Made by a program: the position numbers and the translations under genes
Part shown: piece by piece, positions 8,675 to 18,209 of the stretch
How positions within the stretch are numbered: position 1 is the stretch's first letter
How the letters are laid out: each line of letters starts with the position of its first letter
The notes under the pieces: model-generated
Databases searched by the model: none
What the model saw: only the letters and a program-made list of their open reading frames with translations
What the model was told of the DNA's origin: nothing
Origin: Janthinobacterium sp. FW305-129
GTDB taxonomy: Bacteria; Pseudomonadota; Gammaproteobacteria; Burkholderiales; Burkholderiaceae_D
Assembly (NCBI RefSeq): GCF_020858115.1
Contig: NZ_JACYMM010000002.1
Span: forward strand, 372,001 to 436,000
Reading direction: 5' to 3'
DNA: 64,000 bases

Positions 8675-10879
8675 TTAAAATTTGTAGCCAGCCTTGGCGA
8701 TGATCTGGCGCGGCGGACCATAGAAACCGTCGAGGATGAACACGGCCGGAATATTGTAGCCATCCGTGCGGTAGCGCTTGTTGCCCAGGTTGCTGCCGTG
8801 CAGACTGAAGGTCCAGTTCTTCGGCGCTTCCCACACGACGCCGGCCGTCCAGATGCTGTAGCCGCCCTGCGCCAGGGTTTCGCTCAAGTCCGTCGTCGGG
8901 TAGACCTTGCTGCGGTAGCCATAGCCGAGCATGCTGCGCAAGGCGCCGCCGAACACGTCGCGGTCCGTGCGCGTCACATTCAAGCCCACTTGCCGGGCTG
9001 GCGTGTTGCTGAACTTTTGCGTATCCGCAATGTTTTTGCCGCCGCTCATGAACTCGTCATAGTTGGCATCGAGCAAGGCCAGGAAACCGTTGACTTCCCA
9101 CTGGCGGTTGGGCCGCCACGAAAACTCGAACTCGGCGCCTTTCACCGTCGCCTTGCCCGCATTCGTAAAGTCGCCATAGAAGCCCGGCACGCCGCCCGGC
9201 TGCACGTAGCTGGTGAAGACGGACAATTGAATATCCTTGTAGCGGTTGTAGAACAGGGCCACGTTGGCGTCGAAGGTGTCGTCGGGCGCCGCGTACTTCA
9301 TGCCCACTTCCAGCGCGTCGAGTTTTTCATCCTTGTACGGGCGCGCGGAATCGGGCACCACCAGGTTGTTGGCGCGCACGTTGTAGCCGCCCGACTTGAA
9401 GCCGCGCGACAGGTTGCTGTAGAAATTCGTCGTCTTCGACGCTTCATAGCGCACGGAAATTTTCGGCGAAGTATTGCTCACCGACAAGGACTTGTCGAAG
9501 TCGGCCGCCGTCTGGATGGGCCGCGTGAAGCCCACGTCGGCAAAAGCGCGGTTGAGCACGATGGCGCGCTTTTCCTCGCGCGTGTGGCGCAAGCCCGCGT
9601 TGATGCTCCACACCTTGCCCAGCGGCCAGGTCCAGTCCGTGTACAGCGCCGTGCTGTCCGTTTCCACCGTGCTGACGGCGGCCGTGAACTGGCGCCCCAG
9701 GAAGTTGTTGTAGATGCCGCCGCCGGCCGTGCCTTCGAAGCGGTACAGGCCGATCACGCCGGCGCCGTAGTCGCCGCTGTACGAGGCCTGCAATTCCAGG
9801 CTTTTCTGTTCGTCGCGCGAGTCGCCGAACACGTCGGCAATCGGTTGCGGCAAGCCGTCGAAGTCGATGGTTTGCTCGGAGGTGCTGCGCCGCTTGGCGC
9901 CGATCACTTTCACGGACCAGTCGTTCGACAAGGTGTAATTGGCCACCAGCGAGCCGCCCCGGTTGTGCGTGAAGTTGTTGCCCGGCATGCCGCTCTGGAT
10001 GTCATACGCATCCGTGCTGGCCGGCCGCTTGAGCGGGTCGAAGGCGCTCACGCCCATGCGCTGGAAGCCGCGCACGCCCGATTTGTCGTCCGTGGCGTCC
10101 AGGCTCAGCACGACGGTCAAAGGGATATCTTGCGGAAAGTAGCCGACGGACAAGCGTGCGGCCGTGCTGTCCTGGTCGCTGACCTGTTCGCCATTGAAGG
10201 TGTTGCGGCCGAAACCGTCGCGGTCCAGCTTGGCGGCGGCCAGGCGCGCGCGCCAGGTGCCGCTCTCGTTGGCCACATTGAAGGCAGCCTTGAAGTTGCG
10301 CTGATTGTAATTGCCGATGCCCACTTCCGCCGAGGCGCCGTTTTCCTTCGCCAGCGGGCGCGAAATGTATTTGATGGCGCCGCCGATGGTGTTCTTGCCA
10401 TACAAGGTGCCTTGCGGGCCGCGCAGCACTTCGATGCGCTGCACATCGAACACGTCGAGCAGCGCGCCTTGGGGACGCGCCATGTAGACGTCGTCAAAAT
10501 AAATACCCACGCCCGGGTCCACGCCCCAGACGGGGTCGGCCTGGCCCACGCCGCGGATAAACGCCGTCAGGGTGGTGTTGGTGCCGCGCGAGGCGTACAC
10601 GGTCAGGTTCGGCACGCGCTCCTGCAAGTCGGCCAGGTTCTGGATATTCGCCCGTTCCAGGGCCTTGGCGGAAAACGCCGTGACGGCCAGTGGCACGTCC
10701 TGCAGCCGTTCTTCGCGGCGGCGGGCGGAAACGGTGACGGTTTCCATGCGTTCTTTTGCGTCGCTGGCTTCCTGGGCGCTGACAGCAGTGGCCGGGCTGG
10801 CCTCCTGCGCCTGGGCCTGGGTGGCAAACGCGCCGGCAACGGCGAGGGCGGCGGGCATCAATTTCAAAGCAAGTTTCAT
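8675..10879 (-). CDS. TonB-dependent outer-membrane receptor
   Basis: The 734-residue product has a signal peptide (MKLALKLMPAALAVAGAFA), a plug domain (LQDVPLAVTAFSAKAL, LRGPQGTLYGKNTIGGAI) and a long beta-barrel ending in KAGYKF, with a terminal aromatic residue as usual for outer-membrane barrels. The GTLYGKNTIGG signature places it in the large group of Caulobacter/sphingomonad-like receptors for carbohydrates or aromatic compounds rather than classical siderophores. The start is ATG 10879, with GGAGA six bases upstream. The in-frame ATG at 10909 has no ribosome site and would spoil the signal peptide. The esterase gene follows 84 bp downstream. The substrate is unknown. Confidence 0.85.
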   Translation of the reverse strand: MKLALKLMPAALAVAGAFATQAQAQEASPATAVSAQEASDAKERMETVTVSARRREERLQDVPLAVTAFSAKALERANIQNLADLQERVPNLTVYASRGTNTTLTAFIRGVGQADPVWGVDPGVGIYFDDVYMARPQGALLDVFDVQRIEVLRGPQGTLYGKNTIGGAIKYISRPLAKENGASAEVGIGNYNQRNFKAAFNVANESGTWRARLAAAKLDRDGFGRNTFNGEQVSDQDSTAARLSVGYFPQDIPLTVVLSLDATDDKSGVRGFQRMGVSAFDPLKRPASTDAYDIQSGMPGNNFTHNRGGSLVANYTLSNDWSVKVIGAKRRSTSEQTIDFDGLPQPIADVFGDSRDEQKSLELQASYSGDYGAGVIGLYRFEGTAGGGIYNNFLGRQFTAAVSTVETDSTALYTDWTWPLGKVWSINAGLRHTREEKRAIVLNRAFADVGFTRPIQTAADFDKSLSVSNTSPKISVRYEASKTTNFYSNLSRGFKSGGYNVRANNLVVPDSARPYKDEKLDALEVGMKYAAPDDTFDANVALFYNRYKDIQLSVFTSYVQPGGVPGFYGDFTNAGKATVKGAEFEFSWRPNRQWEVNGFLALLDANYDEFMSGGKNIADTQKFSNTPARQVGLNVTRTDRDVFGGALRSMLGYGYRSKVYPTTDLSETLAQGGYSIWTAGVVWEAPKNWTFSLHGSNLGNKRYRTDGYNIPAVFILDGFYGPPRQIIAKAGYKF

Positions 10880-11026
10880 AGCGTCTCCAATGTCAGGCTT
10901 GCTTACCACCAGGGAAGACGGCCGGATGCCAGGATCGCAAGACGTAACGGTACCGGCGCGCGCAATGCGAGCACCTGCCCTGCGATGACTGTTTCCCGAC
11001 CCCTGCCCGTGCGGCGAGTGGCCTGT

Positions 11027-11821
11027 TTATTTTGAATGTGTGGCGAGGAAGGACTGCAACAAGGTATTCACACGCTGCGCCTGGTCCAGGGGCGTGGCAT
11101 GGCGCGAGTTCGCGATGATCTCGATCTCGCACTGCTGAAACTGTGCGGCAAAGGCCCGCTTGCTGGCGACGGGCGTGTAATCCTGGTCCGCCGCCATGAT
11201 GAAGACGGGCATGGCCAGGGCCTGGAAGTGAATATCGATATCCCAGTGGAAAATGGCATCGAGCGCGGCCAGGTAGGCGCGCTTGTCCATGCCCGCCATC
11301 TGCGTGGCGAAGCGCTCGACCAGCGCTTGCTGGGCCGGCTCGGGGAACAGTTTCTTGCCGATGATCTTGCCCATGGCTTTCAAGCCGAAGGTGGCGATCA
11401 CCGTGCGCCGCAGCCAGTAGGCAAACAGCAAGGACGCCGGCTTGCTGCCCTGGAACGGTTGGGAATTGATCAGGCACAAACTGGCGACCCGGCCCGGCGC
11501 GCGGTTGGCCATTTCCAGGCCCACCATGCCGCCCAGGGAAAAGCCGACGATGTGCGCGCGCGGCACGTCGAGCTGGTCCATCAAATTGAAAAGGTCGTTG
11601 GCGAAGTCGCCGATCTGCCAGTCGCCGTTGGGCGCCGGACTGGCGCCATGGCCGCGCAGGTCGGGCACGATCAGGCGAAAGCTGCTGCCGAGGGCGTCGA
11701 TCTGCGGGCGCCAGTCTGCGGCGCAGGAACCGAGGCCGTGCAACAAAAACACGGGATCTCCCTGCTCCCTGCCCAGGTCGAGGTAATGCAATGGAACATC
11801 GGATGTCGTGTGACGCCGCAT
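11027..11821 (-). CDS. Alpha/beta-fold hydrolase
   Basis: A cytoplasmic 264-residue hydrolase. It shows the oxyanion motif LLHGLG (about residues 26-31), the DLRGHG turn and the nucleophile elbow GFSLGG with serine near residue 95. A late DYTP segment (acidic residue region) and the C-terminal SRHATPL supply the histidine. The closest recognisable types are 3-oxoadipate enol-lactonase-like and MhpC-like hydrolases, but the substrate cannot be read from the sequence. The start is supported by GGAGA upstream. It lies 107 bp downstream of a TetR regulator in the same direction, and that gap holds a strong palindrome, so repression by the TetR protein is likely. Confidence 0.8.
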   Translation of the reverse strand: MRRHTTSDVPLHYLDLGREQGDPVFLLHGLGSCAADWRPQIDALGSSFRLIVPDLRGHGASPAPNGDWQIGDFANDLFNLMDQLDVPRAHIVGFSLGGMVGLEMANRAPGRVASLCLINSQPFQGSKPASLLFAYWLRRTVIATFGLKAMGKIIGKKLFPEPAQQALVERFATQMAGMDKRAYLAALDAIFHWDIDIHFQALAMPVFIMAADQDYTPVASKRAFAAQFQQCEIEIIANSRHATPLDQAQRVNTLLQSFLATHSK

Positions 11822-11866
11822 TCTGTCTCCTTGCTGTTGAACATGCTTTGTGTTCAGGTGCAGGAA

Positions 11867-11893
11867 TATGTTTTCCTGCTGTTGGAAAACATA
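11867..11893. promoter_or_regulatory. 27-bp palindrome, candidate TetR operator
   Basis: Perfect 10-bp arms TATGTTTTCC / GGAAAACATA are separated by 7 bp. The site lies between the TetR gene and the hydrolase start. A second, weaker inverted repeat (TGAACA / TGTTCA, also a 7-bp spacer) lies at 11838-11856, close to the hydrolase ribosome site. Confidence 0.6.
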
Positions 11894-11928
11894 ATACGGA
11901 ATCCGAATTCCGATTTCAAGTTAAATCG

Positions 11929-12576
11929 CTAAATATCTGAAGTCAGGTAATTTAAAGCAACACGCACGAGTTCATCCTCGAGCGCAGCGGCCGACAAAAA
12001 GGACAGCGAGCCCGACAAAACGTGCTGGTTCAGTATGCCCAGCAGCACGGGCGGCACCACCATCATGGCCTGCGTGGGGTTCGGGTGGCGGATGCTGGAC
12101 GACTTGCTGGCCAGCACGGCCACCGTGCGCTGCGAAATCAGATGGTTGATCTGGTGCACCTTGTCGCGGAATTGCGCATCCTGCGAACAGCGCGTGATCA
12201 GGGCGCGCAGCACGCCGCGCCGGCCCGTGTTGACGGCCACGAACATGGCCACCATGGCGCGGATGAACGCTTCCAGGCTGCGCCCTTCCCACTGGCGCAG
12301 CTCCGTCAGGGTTTCGACCTTTTCCACCATATCGGAAAAAAAGCGCTGCAGCAGCAGGCGGCTCAAGGTGTCCTTGTCGCCCAACAAACGGTAAAACGTG
12401 CCCACCGAGGTTTCCGCCAGTTTGGCCAGGTCGGCCACGCCGATTTCATCGAAACGGTTTTCCGCCAGCAACTGCTCCCCCACCAGCAGCAAACGCTCGA
12501 ACGCCTGCTTGCTGCGCGCCTGGGTGGGCTCGGGTGGAACGATCATCTGCGGGAAGGGCATCGGGAAGGAAGGCAT
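11929..12576 (-). CDS. TetR/AcrR-family transcriptional regulator
   Basis: The 215-residue protein has an N-terminal TetR helix-turn-helix (FERLLLVGEQLLAENRFDE, then VADLAKLAETSVGTFYRLL at about residues 47-65) and a longer helical ligand-binding half. It is a one-component repressor-type regulator with unknown ligand. It lies upstream of the alpha/beta hydrolase, in the same direction. Palindromes on both sides of the gene (12601-12623 in its own upstream region and 11867-11893 downstream, before the hydrolase) suggest autoregulation and control of the hydrolase. Confidence 0.85.
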   Translation of the reverse strand: MPSFPMPFPQMIVPPEPTQARSKQAFERLLLVGEQLLAENRFDEIGVADLAKLAETSVGTFYRLLGDKDTLSRLLLQRFFSDMVEKVETLTELRQWEGRSLEAFIRAMVAMFVAVNTGRRGVLRALITRCSQDAQFRDKVHQINHLISQRTVAVLASKSSSIRHPNPTQAMMVVPPVLLGILNQHVLSGSLSFLSAAALEDELVRVALNYLTSDI

Positions 12577-12600
12577 GCGGCGTCGGCGTCTCTCAATAGT

Positions 12601-12623
12601 GGAACCACGGTTCCGTTATGGAA
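12601..12623. promoter_or_regulatory. Overlapping palindromes upstream of tetR
   Basis: GGAACC-AC-GGTTCC (12601-12614) overlaps TTCC-gttat-GGAA (12611-12623), 25-47 bp upstream of the TetR start codon. The palindromic GGAACC/GGTTCC pattern is typical of TetR operators. Confidence 0.55.
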
Positions 12624-12683
12624 GCACGTATTGTAACGCGGGAGACGGCCGATGGGGAGCGCCGCGTGGCGCCCTCGCGTGTG

Positions 12684-13640
12684 CTATCTGCCCTGCCACT
12701 CCATGTAGACGTCGGCGCGCTGGTAATGGGCGTCGCCGGCCGGCCGCGCCACGTGCGTAAAACCGCTGCTTTCGTACAGGCGGATGGCGGGCGCCAGCTT
12801 GCTGTTCGATTCCAGGAACAGCAGTTGCGCGCCGCTGGCCTCGAAGGCGTCGAAGGCCCGCTCGATCAGCCGGCGCGCAATGCCCAGTCCCTGGCATTCG
12901 GGCGTGACGGCCATCTTCGACAGCTCGATGCTGGTGTCGCCGGCGCGGATCAGCGCGCACGTGCCGACGGTCTTGCCATCGAGCCGCGCGAGGAAAATCT
13001 GCCCGCCAGCGTCGAGGATCGAACGTTGCGGGTCGGACAGCACCTTGTCGTCGAGCGCCTCGACATAAAAGTAGCGCTCCAGCCAGGCGATATTCAGGCG
13101 CTTGAAGTCGGCCGCATACTGGGCGTCGTACGCGATAATCTCCACGGCGGCCCGTTCGCGCTGGCGCCGGCAAGCGGCGATCGTCTCGCCAAAGCCTTGC
13201 GACTGCAGGCGCGCTTCAGCCCGGTCCAGACTGGCCATCAGCTGCGGCGTGCCCTGCTCGAAGACGGCGTCGACGGCCGCGCGCACATCGTCCCACAGGG
13301 GCGCCATGTTGCGCAGCAGCGCCTGCCCGGCGTCGGACAGCGCCAGCAGCCGGCGCCGCTCATCCCTGGCGTCCGGCAGCTCCGCCACCATGCCGGCATC
13401 GAGCAGCTTGCGCCCCAGCTGCACCACCACCGGGTGCGTCTGCCCGATCTGCGCGGCCAGGGCCGTGATCGCCGTCGGGCCGTTGTCGCGCAGCAGCAAT
13501 AACAAGGGGAAACAGCGCGACGTCAGTTCGACGCCGGCGGCCACATAGCTGGTATCGACACCCGCATACAGTTGATCGGAAAGACGGCGCAGGCGGCTGG
13601 CCAGCATCAGGGAGCCGTAGGTTTGCAGGTTGGAAGACAT
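12684..13640 (-). CDS. MarR-type regulator fused to GNAT acetyltransferase
   Basis: A 318-residue two-domain protein. Residues of about 1-150 form a MarR winged helix (GPTAITALAAQIGQTHPVVV as recognition region, then a DARDERRRLLALSDAG wing). Residues of about 155-318 are a GNAT fold with the acetyl-CoA motif QGLGIARRLIERA. This fusion is a known architecture. The partner substrate is unknown, and the MarR half may control the gene itself or neighbours. The ribosome site before ATG 13640 is weak. The gene is isolated between the TetR gene and a small hypothetical gene on the same strand. Confidence 0.85.
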   Translation of the reverse strand: MSSNLQTYGSLMLASRLRRLSDQLYAGVDTSYVAAGVELTSRCFPLLLLLRDNGPTAITALAAQIGQTHPVVVQLGRKLLDAGMVAELPDARDERRRLLALSDAGQALLRNMAPLWDDVRAAVDAVFEQGTPQLMASLDRAEARLQSQGFGETIAACRRQRERAAVEIIAYDAQYAADFKRLNIAWLERYFYVEALDDKVLSDPQRSILDAGGQIFLARLDGKTVGTCALIRAGDTSIELSKMAVTPECQGLGIARRLIERAFDAFEASGAQLLFLESNSKLAPAIRLYESSGFTHVARPAGDAHYQRADVYMEWQGR

Positions 13641-13737
13641 GTTGGGCAGGATATATGTAAGTAGTTACGTATACCCTAACGTAAACCAGTTTCCTTGGTC
13701 AAGAAGAAGTATTCGCCGCACAACAGGCACGCCGAAG

Positions 13738-14055
13738 TCAGAACACGCCAGCCTTGCCCGCCTCAAACGCTTCCTTCCACATATGGTAGCCCTCCAGTTC
13801 GCTTTCATGAACGGGTTCATGGCCAATCAATGACTGCCCCTCCGCCGCGCCCGGACTGCGATTCGGAGCGTGACCTATCCTGACCGTCCAGCTGCCATCC
13901 AGCGCAGCGGCCTGCGCCTCCTCGGCCGTGTCGAACTCGTATTCGCCGTATGCACAGCCGATGATCAGCAGGTAATCATCCTCCGTTGCCACGATGTCCT
14001 TGCCACCCATGTAAATCGCCTCGCCGTGCCCAACTTCGATCGCATCGATCGCCAA
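13738..14055 (-). CDS. Hypothetical protein, start uncertain
   Basis: The only conventional start is TTG at 14055, giving 105 residues (GEAIYMGGKDIV, DDYLLIIGCAYGEYEF and a C-terminal EPVHESELEGYHMWKEAFEA). The same frame stays open and protein-like upstream to about 14190 (for example PPDYKTFPFKQGDLLLSQ), but contains no ATG, GTG or TTG there. Either translation starts at a rare codon (an ATT or CTG near 14105-14160) or the original start has been lost. I do not recognise the family. It is acidic, soluble and without a signal peptide. Confidence 0.5.
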   Translation of the reverse strand: MAIDAIEVGHGEAIYMGGKDIVATEDDYLLIIGCAYGEYEFDTAEEAQAAALDGSWTVRIGHAPNRSPGAAEGQSLIGHEPVHESELEGYHMWKEAFEAGKAGVF

Positions 14056-14190
14056 TACCTTGGAAACAGAGAACTTGCCGTCTTCGCCTTGGGAAAGCAG
14101 CAGGTCTCCTTGCTTGAAAGGAAAAGTTTTATAGTCGGGAGGGAAGAAATTTCCTGTAATTATGAGTACACCTGTCAGTTTATATTTACA

Positions 14191-14616
14191 TCAATCTTCA
14201 TCGGCCAGCGCCGCTTGCAGCCTGGCCCGGAACACGGTCTCGACCACCTGCCCCAGTCCCGGCCACACCTGCGTCAGCCAGCGCCTGCCCTCCTCGCTCA
14301 CCGCCACATACGGTGCGTCGCGCGTGGCGCAGGCCAGGCCAATCGCGATGACTTGCCCCGCCTCTTCCAGGCCGCCCGCGATCATGGCGTCGATGGGCAA
14401 GGCGATCAGCTCGGCGGTCAGATGTGGACGCAGCAGGCAGGCGGGCGCGATGATGGCGAACGACGCTTCCACATAACTCCAGCAGTTGGTGGGCCAGTGG
14501 GCATTTTTCACGTTGTCCAGGAAGACAGCGTCACTGATCGTTTCAGGATGGGCTTGCGCCCGCGCATAAAAGGCGGCGAGGGCGACGAGTTGTGGCGGGG
14601 AAGTCCAGGTGGGCAT
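14191..14616 (-). CDS. Hypothetical protein
   Basis: A 141-residue, mainly helical, alanine- and leucine-rich soluble protein (VALAAFYARAQAHPETISD; VSEEGRRWLTQVWPGLGQVV). No signal peptide or membrane segment is obvious, and I do not recognise the family. It lies directly upstream of the previous small gene on the same strand and in the same reading frame, separated by its own TGA stop. The WP and EEGRRWL features occur in small immunity-like proteins, but that is too weak for a functional call. Confidence 0.55.
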   Translation of the reverse strand: MPTWTSPPQLVALAAFYARAQAHPETISDAVFLDNVKNAHWPTNCWSYVEASFAIIAPACLLRPHLTAELIALPIDAMIAGGLEEAGQVIAIGLACATRDAPYVAVSEEGRRWLTQVWPGLGQVVETVFRARLQAALADED

Positions 14617-14682
14617 GGGAACACAGGCAAGAAGGGCTGGCGAATACGGGACCGAAGCCCGGCATTCGCCATATTACATCAC

Positions 14683-16626
14683 TTAATTTGACGTGAAGTC
14701 TGCGTTATAAACGAAAGACTGGCCCGTTTCCGCCACAAAGAACTTGTACGTCAGTTTGGCAGTTGCGCCATTCGTCTTGGGCGACACCAGCGAGAAGGTG
14801 GCGCTGCTGCCGGCAGGAATGACCTGGCCCGACACCAGACCGACGATGGCTGGAACGACCTTGCCGGTACTGTCGACGGCCGTCACCTGGGTAATCATGA
14901 AGCTCGTCCCGGCGGCGGCCACCTTGAAGGTATCGACCGTAAAGTTGGCCGCACACGATCCCGAGCACGACTTATGTACCGTCGCATTGGCGAGGTAAGG
15001 CAAACCGGCCTTCGTGTCGACCGGACCGGCCCCATTGTCCTGCACCTGGTACAAATTGAGCAGATTCGGCGTCGCCGTCACCGCCATATTATCTTCGCTA
15101 CTATTCACCGAGCCATCGTTGACGATTAATGTCGCGACATAACTGCCGGCCATATCTGCGAAAAATGTCGGCTGCGCGGCAGTCAGTGATGACAGCACGG
15201 CCGCGCTGCCAGCAGGCTTGCTCCTCAATTGCCAGCGGTATGTCAAGACATCGTGTTCCACATCCGTACTGCCAAGTCCCGTCAAACGCACGGTCGTTCC
15301 TGGCGCGACAAACTGATCTATGCCCGCATTGGCCCTCGGCTCCGCATTGGTCGAACTTGCAGTGGCAATAATGGTGGCGGTCGATGGCGCACTGTCGACC
15401 GTACCGTCATTGACGACAAGGCTGACGACATAGGTTCCCGGCACATTCGCCAAAAATCTGCTGACTGTCTGGCTGCGGTCCCATTCGCCGGGAAATGGCT
15501 GCAGCATGCTATTTGCAGGCACGGAGATGAACGTCCATTTATAACTGAGATTGTCGCCGTCCGCATCCGAACTGCCCCTGCCATCGAGGGTCACACCATA
15601 CGCACTTGCCTGCACACGCTGATCCACCCCGGCATTCGCCACCGGGGCGGCATTCGTGGACGTCGCCGTAATCGTGACGCTCATTGAATCGCTCATTGTC
15701 GCTGCGTCCCACACACGCAACGTGGCGACATACGTGCCAGCCTTGTCGGCGATAAAAGAGGGGTTCACCAGCGTTGCGGACGACAACGTGGCAGTACTCC
15801 CCACAGGACGGTAAGTCAGGGTCCAGTAATACGTCAGGGCATCGCCATTCGCATCGGAACTTGCGCTGCCGTCGAGAATGACGGTGCTACCTTTAAGCAC
15901 GTTCTGCGCCACGCCCGCATTGGCCAATGGCCGGACATTGCCGACAACCGCCGTCGTCGTCACGAAAGCCGGCGCACTATCCACCTTGCCATCATTGACA
16001 ACTAGGCTCAGTTCATAGGCACCCGGCAAATCCACGTCGACATACGGACGCACGGAGTTTGCATCCACGATCCGTGCAGTACTGCCGGCCGGCTTCGATA
16101 CCAGGCTCCATTTATAGGTGAGGATATCGCCATTCGCATCGCTGCTTGCGCTACCGTCCAACATGATGCCCATACCCGCAACGATGGTCATTGCATGCCC
16201 CGCGTTGGCGACCGGCGGTGCATTGGCTACCGATACGGTGATCGTGACCGAAGATAGCTCGCTGCTGATCTTGCCATCGTTGACCTGCAAGGTGGCCATG
16301 TAAGTGCCAGCCACATCAGCGGTAAAGGTCGGTTTCACGGCGGATAAGGAATCGAGGGCGGCGGCACTGGTGACGGGTTTGGAACTCATCACCCATTTAT
16401 AGGTCAAGGCATCGCCATTGGCGTCGGAGCTGGTACTCGCATCCAGGGTCACAACGCTGCCAACCACCACGCTTTGGGTGGGCCCGGCTTGCGCGACTGG
16501 CTGCGTATTGGCCACAGTAACGGGGGGCGCCACGACGCCGCCATTGTCCGCCGCATCATTGCTCCCGCCACCACAGGCCGACAAGGCAGCAAAAGCCAGC
16601 GCACAAAATAAAATTCTACTATTCAC
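14683..16626 (-). CDS. Lipoprotein with five tandem PKD domains
   Basis: A GTG start at 16626 gives 647 residues with a lipoprotein signal ending in LSAC followed by a glycine/serine linker. Five PKD-type beta-sandwich repeats of about 95 residues follow (each opening with a PVANAG-like strand and containing SSDANGD and LTYKW). The last 150 residues form a unique C-terminal domain with a cysteine pair (SCSGSCAANF). Such proteins are cell-surface or periplasmic and mediate protein-protein or carbohydrate contact. The repeat count is read directly, the function is not known. The gene stands alone, facing away from the next gene. Confidence 0.8.
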   Translation of the reverse strand: MNSRILFCALAFAALSACGGGSNDAADNGGVVAPPVTVANTQPVAQAGPTQSVVVGSVVTLDASTSSDANGDALTYKWVMSSKPVTSAAALDSLSAVKPTFTADVAGTYMATLQVNDGKISSELSSVTITVSVANAPPVANAGHAMTIVAGMGIMLDGSASSDANGDILTYKWSLVSKPAGSTARIVDANSVRPYVDVDLPGAYELSLVVNDGKVDSAPAFVTTTAVVGNVRPLANAGVAQNVLKGSTVILDGSASSDANGDALTYYWTLTYRPVGSTATLSSATLVNPSFIADKAGTYVATLRVWDAATMSDSMSVTITATSTNAAPVANAGVDQRVQASAYGVTLDGRGSSDADGDNLSYKWTFISVPANSMLQPFPGEWDRSQTVSRFLANVPGTYVVSLVVNDGTVDSAPSTATIIATASSTNAEPRANAGIDQFVAPGTTVRLTGLGSTDVEHDVLTYRWQLRSKPAGSAAVLSSLTAAQPTFFADMAGSYVATLIVNDGSVNSSEDNMAVTATPNLLNLYQVQDNGAGPVDTKAGLPYLANATVHKSCSGSCAANFTVDTFKVAAAGTSFMITQVTAVDSTGKVVPAIVGLVSGQVIPAGSSATFSLVSPKTNGATAKLTYKFFVAETGQSFVYNADFTSN

Positions 16627-16930
16627 GTGATATTCCGATCAGGTTAATGATATTTCACTCGACCCGAATTATTCACGATAACTAAAAAATATGATAGGCA
16701 ACAGCTGAATTGAACAGCATAAAAATATCGTAATTCCAGCGCCGGATTCTTATTATCTATTTCAAGCAAAGAAAAATAATCGCATTGAAACCATCAACCT
16801 ACTTTCATTTGTAACGATGAGTCGCCACAGCCAGTGAACAGTAAAGTCAATAAATAGAAGAACAAAGATGATTCATTTTCACCGAAAAGGAATCTGTCAC
16901 TGTGAGTAAAATACGGGCACACAAGTCATA
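16627..16930. other. AT-rich divergent intergenic region
   Basis: About 300 bp between two divergent genes, clearly richer in A and T than its surroundings. It must hold both promoters. I see no clear hairpin or operator. Confidence 0.5.
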
Positions 16931-16963
16931 ATGAGAGCCCATCGCGATCATTTCATTCATGCC

Positions 16964-18154
16964 ATGCCAACTGCATTTGAACTCTGGAAAGCCGAATTAT
17001 TAATTGTGGGCAATATCGTCCAGGATGACGACACGTCCACGCCGCCTAATGAAGCCCAGCGGCGCTTCCAGCGCTACTGCGCCATGCTCGACGCGCTGAC
17101 GGGTGATGAGGGCGCGCACTACGCGCTGGCCATTTTTCAGTCCGTGCAAGCCGAACACGACTACGGCGCCTACCAGACGGCCAGCCGCGCCGCCTGGCGC
17201 TTCGGCGAGACGGCGTATTGCACGGCCCTGCTGCACGAACTGCCGCGCCTGATCGCCACCTTGCCCGACTGGGCGGGCGACTTTCTCGTCGGCATTGCCA
17301 ACGGCGCCGGCACGCCCCACGCCTCGGCCATCAGCTGCTTCAACACCTTGCTGGCCACCGTGCCGCCCGCGCAGCAAGCGCTGATCGCGGCGTTTATTGC
17401 CCAGGAAGAAGACGACGGCTGGTTCGAGCATTGCCCGGGCGTGCTGGGCGCCACTGCCGGCGAGCGCTACGCGGGCATCATGCCTGGCCAGGACGGTGCC
17501 GCCGGCTACCAGCTATTCCTGCTGCCCGGCGAGGCCGATGCCCTGCCCTGGCAAGCCGCGCTGGACTGGGCCGCGGCGCGCGGCGCCTGTTTGCCGACGC
17601 GCAGCGAACTGGCCTTGCTGCACGCCAACTTGCGCCACGCTTTCCCGGATGCCTGGTACTGGTCGTCGGAAGCGGACGCCATCCTGCCCCGCATGGCCTG
17701 GAGCCACGATTTCGACAACGGCACCCAGTACAACTATCGCAAGACCTACGCCGGCCGCGCCTGCGCCGTGCGCCGCGCCGAACTGCCGCCAGCGGCCGTC
17801 GCGCCTGTCCCCTTGCAGCAGGGCGAACGCTACGCCGGCCTGATCCTCGGCCGGGATGGCGCGCCCGATTACCACCTGGTGCTGCTGCCGGACGAGTGCG
17901 AGCTGGAGAACCATTGCTGGCAAGCCGCATCCAACTGGGCCGCCGGCCTCGGCCACAGCTTGCCGGATCGGCGCGAGCAGACCTTGCTGTATGCGACCTT
18001 GAAAGACGCATTCCGGCCCAACTGGCACTGGTCAAGCGAGCCGGGCGACAGCGAGGACGAAGTCTGGTGCAAGGATTTCGACACGGGCGTTGCCTACCAG
18101 AACGCGCGCGAATTTGACGGCTATGCGCGCTGCGTGCGCCGGGTGCTTGCTTAG
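16964..18154 (+). CDS. Immunity-like N-terminal domain plus two DUF1566-type repeats
   Basis: I prefer ATG 16964 over 16931, giving 396 residues. Residues of about 1-165 are helical and resemble small Imm-type immunity proteins (FELWKAELLIVGNIV, WAGDFLVGIANGAGTPHA). They are followed by two related modules of about 110 residues, each with GERYAG, a WQAA-NWAA segment, a SLPDRREQ/LPTRSEL strand, a WYWSSE/WHWSSE motif and a CAVRR/CVRR end. This is the DUF1566/Lcl-like domain pattern. No signal peptide is seen. The duplication is visible at protein level. Function is unknown. A neighbouring small acidic protein follows in the same direction 55 bp on. Confidence 0.6.
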   Translation: MPTAFELWKAELLIVGNIVQDDDTSTPPNEAQRRFQRYCAMLDALTGDEGAHYALAIFQSVQAEHDYGAYQTASRAAWRFGETAYCTALLHELPRLIATLPDWAGDFLVGIANGAGTPHASAISCFNTLLATVPPAQQALIAAFIAQEEDDGWFEHCPGVLGATAGERYAGIMPGQDGAAGYQLFLLPGEADALPWQAALDWAAARGACLPTRSELALLHANLRHAFPDAWYWSSEADAILPRMAWSHDFDNGTQYNYRKTYAGRACAVRRAELPPAAVAPVPLQQGERYAGLILGRDGAPDYHLVLLPDECELENHCWQAASNWAAGLGHSLPDRREQTLLYATLKDAFRPNWHWSSEPGDSEDEVWCKDFDTGVAYQNAREFDGYARCVRRVLA

Positions 18155-18209
18155 TGCTTGTATAGTGCGCGTTTGCTCAGGCGAACGCTGCCCATCATCA
18201 AGGAATCCC

